From positions 62,001-126,000 of the forward strand of contig NZ_LECU01000007.1 in NCBI RefSeq assembly GCF_001027745.1: DNA of 64,000 bases, given 5' to 3'. The notes beneath the pieces are model-generated. The model saw only the letters and a program-made list of their open reading frames with translations. It ran no database searches and was not told the DNA's origin. The DNA comes from Pedobacter sp. BMA (GTDB lineage Bacteria > Bacteroidota > Bacteroidia > Sphingobacteriales > Sphingobacteriaceae). Of this stretch, positions 61,999-64,000 are shown piece after piece (the first letter of the stretch is position 1; each line of letters opens with the position of its first letter). A program made the translations under genes and the position numbers.

Positions 61999-62832
61999 AT
62001 GGGACTTAAAAAAGTTTGGTTTATAACCGGAGCCTCCAAAGGGTTAGGCTTAAGTTTGGTTAACCAGTTGTTAAAAGCAGGTCAAGCTGTTGCTGCGACC
62101 TCCAGAAATCTGCCCGATCTGGCTAGCGCCGTAAATGCTGATTCTAACCAATTTCTTCCCTTGGCGGTAGACCTTGCTGACGAAGCAAGCGTTGAACAAG
62201 CCATAAACGCAGCTGTTGCCCGGTTTGGAAGAATTGATGTAGTGATAAACAATGCTGGCTACGGCATTGGGGGCAGTATCGAAGAGCTTACTAATGAAGA
62301 AACAAGGAACAGCTTTAATATTAATGTTTTCGGCACTATTAACGTCATCAGAAAGGTAAGTAAACAACTAAGATTACAAGGCTCAGGTCATATCATCAAT
62401 ATTGCTTCCATTGCCGGCATCGCTGGTGCAACGGGTTGGTCGGTATATGCAGCTACAAAAGCAGCAGTAATAGCCTTATCTGAAGTACTAGCCGAAGACC
62501 TGAAAGGTTTCGGCATTAAAGTCACCGTCGTCGCGCCAGGGGCATTCAGAACCAGTTTCCTAACAGAAGAATCGCTCCTACTGGCAAAGAACCCTATTGA
62601 AGCTTATGATGACGTACGCAAGATGCATGCGAAATACCTGCAAATGAATGGCAATCAGGCCGGTGATCCTGAAAAAGCTGCTGCAGCGATGATCTCACTA
62701 GCCAGTATGCCGCACCCGCCTGTACATTTACTCCTGGGGAATGACGCTTTACAAAGGGCAAACGCTAAAATCGATACACTAAAAAAGGAGTATCAGGATT
62801 GGAAGGCAATTACCATATCTACCGATTATTAA
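61999..62832 (+). CDS. Short-chain dehydrogenase/reductase (SDR), first paralogue
   Basis: This 277-residue classical SDR has the cofactor motif TGASKGLG (10-17), NNAGYG and the catalytic YAATK with an upstream Ser in IINIASIAG. The substrate-binding lid is in the FLTEESLLL region. The enzyme probably uses NADP(H), given the Arg in TSRN, and reduces or oxidises a ketone, hydroxyl or similar group. It is about half identical to the next gene and probably arose by tandem duplication. It has its own promoter. Confidence 0.9.
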   Translation: MGLKKVWFITGASKGLGLSLVNQLLKAGQAVAATSRNLPDLASAVNADSNQFLPLAVDLADEASVEQAINAAVARFGRIDVVINNAGYGIGGSIEELTNEETRNSFNINVFGTINVIRKVSKQLRLQGSGHIINIASIAGIAGATGWSVYAATKAAVIALSEVLAEDLKGFGIKVTVVAPGAFRTSFLTEESLLLAKNPIEAYDDVRKMHAKYLQMNGNQAGDPEKAAAAMISLASMPHPPVHLLLGNDALQRANAKIDTLKKEYQDWKAITISTDY

Positions 62833-62846
62833 AAATGCCACATATT

Positions 62847-62873
62847 AAGGTTGTGACATGCTCAAACCTTTTT
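62847..62873 (+). terminator. Weak terminator between the two SDR genes
   Basis: AAGGTT pairs with AACCTT (62847-62852 with 62865-62870) and a T-run follows. The stem is short, so read-through into the second SDR gene is likely. Confidence 0.4.
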
Positions 62874-62915
62874 AATCGATATAAAATCATTTAAAAACAA
62901 TTTTAAACAAGAATC

Positions 62916-63755
62916 ATGGAAAATATAAAAGTATGGTTTGTTACGGGTGCCTCAAAGGGACTTGGACTAACGCTGGTAAAAAAATTATTAATTAGCGGAG
63001 AACGTGTAGCCGCAACGTCAAGAAGCATAGCTGATTTGGAAAAGGCAGTGGGTAAGCATGAAAACTTCTTGCCTCTTTCTGTTAATCTGGTTGAAGAAAG
63101 CAGTGTTGAAGAAGCCATTAGCCAAACCATTAGCAGATTCGGACAGCTCGATGTGGTGGTTAACAATGCTGGTTACGGAATGCTTGGGGCGCTGGAGGAA
63201 CTCAGTGACCAGGAAGCTCGCGAAAATTTCGACATAAATGTTTTTGGTTCACTAAACGTGATCAGAAAGGCTTTGCCTCAAATGCGGAAGCAACAATCTG
63301 GACATATCTTCAACATTTCATCTATTGGCGGTTTCTCCGGAAACTTTCCTGGTTTTGGAATATATTGCGCTACCAAATTTGCGGTATCGGGTTTCACAGA
63401 ATCGCTGGCTGCAGAGGTTAAGTCGCTGGGCATAAAAGCAACCGTTGTTGAACCAGGCTATTTTAGAACGGAGTTTCTTACATCGGGCTCCCTGGCAGTT
63501 CCGGCAAATCCGATTAATGCATACAAGGAAGTACGGGATTCGCAAGCTGCGCACCAAAACGACATTAATAACCAGCAACCAGGCGATCCGGCTAAAGCTG
63601 TTGATGTTATAATTGCCGCTGCAGCAAGTGAAACTGCTCCCTTACATCTTTTTCTAGGGCCGGATGCTTATGCTGTTGCCAATGCAAAAATCAACGATGT
63701 ACAAAATGATATGAAAAACTGGGAGTCGTTAGCTACTGCTACAAATTTTGACTAA
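62916..63755 (+). CDS. Short-chain dehydrogenase/reductase (SDR), second paralogue
   Basis: This 279-residue SDR is a paralogue of the upstream gene, with TGASKGLG near residue 11, NNAGYG and the catalytic YCATK. The Ser is in IFNISSIGGFS. The sequence differs most in the lid and the C-terminus. Whether the two have different substrates cannot be told. The last helix (AVANAKINDVQNDMKNWESLATATNFD) is intact, and a strong terminator follows. Confidence 0.9.
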   Translation: MENIKVWFVTGASKGLGLTLVKKLLISGERVAATSRSIADLEKAVGKHENFLPLSVNLVEESSVEEAISQTISRFGQLDVVVNNAGYGMLGALEELSDQEARENFDINVFGSLNVIRKALPQMRKQQSGHIFNISSIGGFSGNFPGFGIYCATKFAVSGFTESLAAEVKSLGIKATVVEPGYFRTEFLTSGSLAVPANPINAYKEVRDSQAAHQNDINNQQPGDPAKAVDVIIAAAASETAPLHLFLGPDAYAVANAKINDVQNDMKNWESLATATNFD

Positions 63756-63769
63756 CGATAATATTATTG

Positions 63770-63800
63770 AAAAGGGATAAGTAATTATCCCTTTTCTTAT
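63770..63800 (+). terminator. Terminator after the second SDR gene
   Basis: An 11-bp stem (63770-63780 with 63785-63795) with a 4-base loop lies 14 bases after the stop. Confidence 0.85.
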
Positions 63801-63912
63801 TTTTGCTGGCGCAAACAGTCGTATTGGGCGATCAAGCTGCCCTTTCCCCTTGGATTAGCCCGCTGATCGCACTTTATAAAAGAATCTATAACGATCTGAA
63901 CAATATAATTGG

Positions 63913-64000
63913 TTAATTAACTGAACCAGACTTTACCAGAACCTTTTGGTAAGCAGGTAGATTTAAATCATCAACAATCACTCCCCTGTTGGTACTTGCA
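63913..64000 (-). CDS. C-terminal end of an unidentified leftward gene
   Basis: The minus strand has an open frame running off the window edge, ending at a TAA at 63913-63915. The visible 28 residues end NLPAYQKVLVKSGSVN and read like a protein C-terminus. The fragment is too short to identify a family. The gap between it and the SDR terminator holds no other feature I can support. Confidence 0.35.
   Translation of the reverse strand, partial: ASTNRGVIVDDLNLPAYQKVLVKSGSVN

Noticed and set aside
1..64000. CRISPR array, prophage, IS element or integrative element
   Set aside because: I saw no direct-repeat arrays, transposase, integrase or phage structural genes. The gene content is typical chromosome.

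Overview
The window reads as an ordinary chromosomal stretch of a Bacteroidota bacterium, most likely a Pedobacter-like Sphingobacteriaceae. The evidence is the Bacteroidota promoter element TAnnTTTG ahead of many genes, weak Shine-Dalgarno sites, a type IX secretion (T9SS) sorting-domain protein paired with a PorP/SprF protein, LytS/LytTR regulation next to a MacAB-TolC-like pump, and moderate to low GC. No phage, IS element, CRISPR array or rRNA operon was seen. Genus placement is inference.

Layout. 0-6.3 kb: the end of kynureninase, a bestrophin-like channel, a histone-deacetylase-fold enzyme, a TruC-like pseudouridine synthase, a lipoprotein, a MATE exporter, an AlbA_2 protein and a DUF4442 protein. 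6.4-17 kb: a Thr/Pro-rich lipoprotein, an MFS carrier, hemF, gyrA followed by two TPR proteins, a Tet(A)-like MFS pump and a PIN-PhoH protein. 17-26 kb: an FUSC membrane protein, a three-gene T9SS surface-protein unit, an OsmC protein and a degenerate DEAD-box protein. 26.3-26.9 kb: a small ORF, a tRNA-Met-like element with an irregular acceptor stem and two strong hairpins. 26.9-34.6 kb: an S66 peptidase and the TolC-MacA-MacB(ATPase)-permease-LytS-LytTR cluster. 34.7-48 kb: housekeeping and metabolic genes (Hsp20, thioesterase, GlcD-like oxidase, folB, glutaryl-CoA dehydrogenase, rlmB, dnaB, Ku, a two-domain glycosyltransferase).

48.2-52.6 kb is a methionine unit: a SAM-I type aptamer, then a 40-codon leader ORF ending in a Cys/Met cluster, then metY, metX and homoserine dehydrogenase. 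MetX activates homoserine with acetyl-CoA, MetY inserts sulfide, and homoserine dehydrogenase supplies homoserine. The aptamer abutting a Cys/Met-rich leader ORF is the most interesting item here: it suggests two sensors, SAM and charged Cys/Met-tRNA, on one transcript.

53-64 kb: a zinc alcohol dehydrogenase, a Tat-exported three-subunit molybdenum hydroxylase (PaoABC-like), a YceH protein, fabF, a TetR regulator with a perfect 18-bp palindrome upstream, a broken SDR remnant fused in another frame across the TetR 3' end, an AraC regulator and two tandem SDR paralogues. At several loci, including dnaB, the promoter motif lies exactly 4 nt before the start codon, which predicts leaderless mRNAs.
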